Shown: one piece after another, positions 54,918 to 64,000 of the stretch
Position numbering within the stretch: the stretch's first letter is position 1
How the letters are laid out: each line of letters starts with the position of its first letter
From: Enoplolaimus lenunculus
Lineage: Eukaryota > Nematoda > Enoplea > Enoplida > Thoracostomopsidae
Reading direction: 5' to 3'
DNA: 64,000 nt
Assembly (NCBI GenBank): GCA_030248215.1
Contig: JASANG010003345.1
Span: forward strand, 1 to 64,000
Notes under the pieces: model-generated
Database searches by the model: none
What the model was told of the DNA's origin: nothing
Seen by the model: the letters and a program-made list of their open reading frames with translations, nothing else
Position numbers and translations under genes: made by a program

Positions 54918-55152
54918 TACTGTATTGACCAGAATAAGAGGGGGTCCCCATTTTGAGTCCCGATCAATAGGAGTGCGTATCTCTAATAAGAGTCCGTAAG
55001 CGGATAGAGTGCTTAAACCTTAATGAGTCCATAAATATCAATGATCCATAATCGTAGCGCATAAATGACTACAGGACCAAACAATTTGACTTCGAAACGT
55101 TAAAGGAGAAGTCAAATAAATATCAGTCCCCCCTCTTATTCGGGTCAATACT
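54918..55152. repeat. TACTGTA-ended MITE, internally deleted
   Basis: Both ends are present (TACTGTATTGACCAGAATAA and TTATTCGGGTCAATACTG), but the element is only 235 bp: about half of the reference interior is lost, mainly between the GTTCGAAACTTTAAAG block and the AAATATCAGTCCCC block. Confidence 0.75.
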
Positions 55153-56339
55153 GCACCATATCATACGGTGTTCGAATATCAAATGATATTCGCATAAAAA
55201 TGTTCCGTGGTATCATATGACATAAGTACGGCTGTTTGTATACGATGATTAGTGGATATCACGGCATAGACAAAGGGTGTTCCGGACTGGGCAGCTATGA
55301 GAAAAACACTTCGCGCAACTTAATGTATTTTACAAAATAACATTTCGAATACACTCGATCAATGACTGTATCCATTTTGCTGCTTGAACTTTTTATTCTT
55401 TCCTTCAGCTTCTTAGATTCAGATTTCGAGCTAACTTTGAATAAAAATTAATACCTAAACACAGAGTAAATAGTATTTTATTTATTTAGTCAGATTAAAT
55501 AACCGCTCACAACAAACACGAAACGTTAACTTTACTAATATGTATGCATACAAAACACAAGTTATCAAATACAATGCTTTCAAATATTTGGTAGGTCCTG
55601 GAAATAAACCTGTATCACAATGATCCCGATTTGGGCATCAAAAAATGGGTTTGCCATATTTTTTATTTTCTTCCGAAGGATGGGAAAAACGAAAAACGTT
55701 TTAAAATATTTAAATTGTATCAAATTTCTCGGAAAACGGCAAAAAATTGTTTTTAAAATGTTTCTGCTTGTGTTCACTCTTGTCGAAGATAGAGCTGAAT
55801 TAAAAACATACGAAAATTCAATTTACTCAAATGGAGGCCACATTTACGATATTTTTATTGAAGCTTCCTACCTGTATGTTCTTAAAATAATTGCTACATA
55901 TTACATATTAATTCTGTTGCTTTTCGCTTGATATAACATCGTGACACTTTTGTGATGGTGTATATATCTTTGCTTGTCATGTGTTGTTATAACCTTGATC
56001 TATACTTAGTAAAACAATCCAGTGATTTTCTTAGTATCATTTTGGCACCAGATTTAACAACATCCGGTAACGTCTTGACATTTGTTGAAGTAAGGGCGCA
56101 TATTGTTCAATTTTTCCGTTTTCTCCAGAAAACCGATTATTTCCGATAGATTCAATTTTTTTCAGGAAAAGCTTAAATGAAATTCTGGGCAAAAATTGCA
56201 ATGCAAAATCATATTATATCATGGTTGTGATGTGAATCAGTGAAAGTTATATCGTTTTATTCTGGAAAATCCTTTTTACTTCTTATCCTATAGTAACACG
56301 CGAAAAGTAATTCAATAAATTAATTCAAACGCATGAACT
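55153..56339. other. Gene-free stretch downstream of CUL4
   Basis: AT-rich. Frames at 55620-55931 (103 codons, hydrophobic) and 55952-56149 have no recognisable domain or splice signals. Nothing else seen. Confidence 0.35.
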
Positions 56340-56640
56340 CGGCTGCAACTGAAGGGGTGCCTCCGGCTCACCGGTAGATATTCGACCTCTGGCTCGAATG
56401 TGGTAGAATTTCTGCCCGAGGTTCGGGTAATTTCGGTATTGAAATTTTGTAAAATTTGTTTATTTTGTGCATTTCGTTTTAACTATTGGTAAATTTTTGA
56501 GGGAAAAATTGTCGAGACTTCGTAGAAATATAAAACCAAAAAATGAACAACACTTTACAGATAGTAGCTTAAATTAGCGAATTAATATTTTAACTACCTA
56601 ATTTCACCTTAATGCCGGTTTTAGCATTTGTATTTTATTT
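56340..56640. repeat. Decayed CCGGAGG-type MITE at the CUL4 3' end
   Basis: GCAACTGAAGGGGTGCCTCCGG at the left, GGTTCGGGTAATTTCGG in the middle, and CTAATTTCACC at the right resemble 42813-43177. The likely CUL4 poly(A) signal (AATAAA on the minus strand at 56639-56634) lies at its right edge. Confidence 0.45.
56634..56639 (-). terminator. AATAAA poly(A) signal candidate of CUL4
   Basis: Minus-strand AATAAA about 300 bp past the CUL4 stop at 56942. Confidence 0.4.
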
Positions 56641-56941
56641 TAGGTAGCACTTTGGTGTGATTAACCCAGCTTTGAAAAAACAGCTTATTTAAAGCATATT
56701 GTTGCTGAAAATATATCGCACAAAGCAAACTTTGAACTGCACGCATACTTCGAATTGTACAACGCTTCGTGCTGGGTTTCAGAATATGCTTCATGTACTA
56801 TTACACTCCCGAACCATAACAAGCCAGCATTCATACTGCAGTTATCCCACACTTTCAGCAACCAACTTTCAGTACAAGAAGCAATTATAGCCCTATCACA
56901 ATCCGTACATATGTACATAATTACATACGAAATATTAATAA

Positions 56942-63947
<7,006 letters not shown>

Positions 63948-64000
63948 CTGAAATCAAAACACACGAACCAGGTATTTCATTACGATACGTACAGAATCTT

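Overview
The window is animal nuclear DNA: AT-rich, with small GT-AG introns and many short non-autonomous DNA transposons. Five conserved animal genes can be read from it, and the C-terminal exon of a sixth. Three features fit a tunicate such as a Ciona-like ascidian, but do not prove it: short introns, intronless small genes, and a pyrimidine-rich AG 30-42 nt ahead of every visible start codon, as expected for spliced-leader trans-splicing. The species call is inference.

Layout. 1-5140: transposon relics, probably intron of a + strand gene that starts off the left edge. 5141-5464: its terminal exon, with one membrane segment and a basic tail. 7556-15532 (+): complete DNAJC2 (zuotin/MPP11), 18 exons, 645 residues, all splice phases consistent. 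17647-18069 (+): intronless fatty-acid-binding protein. 21444-21995 (+): intronless mitochondrial ribosomal protein uL18m. 27586-33139 (-): ZEB-type zinc-finger/homeodomain repressor in four exons. 33181-56630: about 23 kb with no recognisable gene, full of MITEs, tandem repeats and old insertions. 56942-63947 (-): the last 15 exons of cullin-4; its N-terminal part lies beyond the right edge.

Repeats dominate the rest. At least three short-element families have CAGNG-type ends. In five copies the 8-bp target duplication can be read directly (16701-17503, 18861-19860, 25955-26252, 42813-43177, 54211-54604), which marks them as hAT-type. A second group has ends starting TACTGTA. A third starts TACACTGTAAATTCCA. 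A fourth carries internal CTTAGG/TTAGGC runs. Elements sit inside elements, up to three deep at 16693-17511.

The genes do not form a pathway; their products act in ribosome-associated folding and chromatin (DNAJC2), lipid transport (FABP), mitochondrial translation (uL18m), transcriptional repression (ZEB) and ubiquitin ligation (CUL4). I found no convincing new multi-gene system. The most unusual local structures are a triplicated CUL4 exon segment, of which only one copy looks spliceable, and a duplicated ZEB exon end and splice donor flanking a TTAGGC array.
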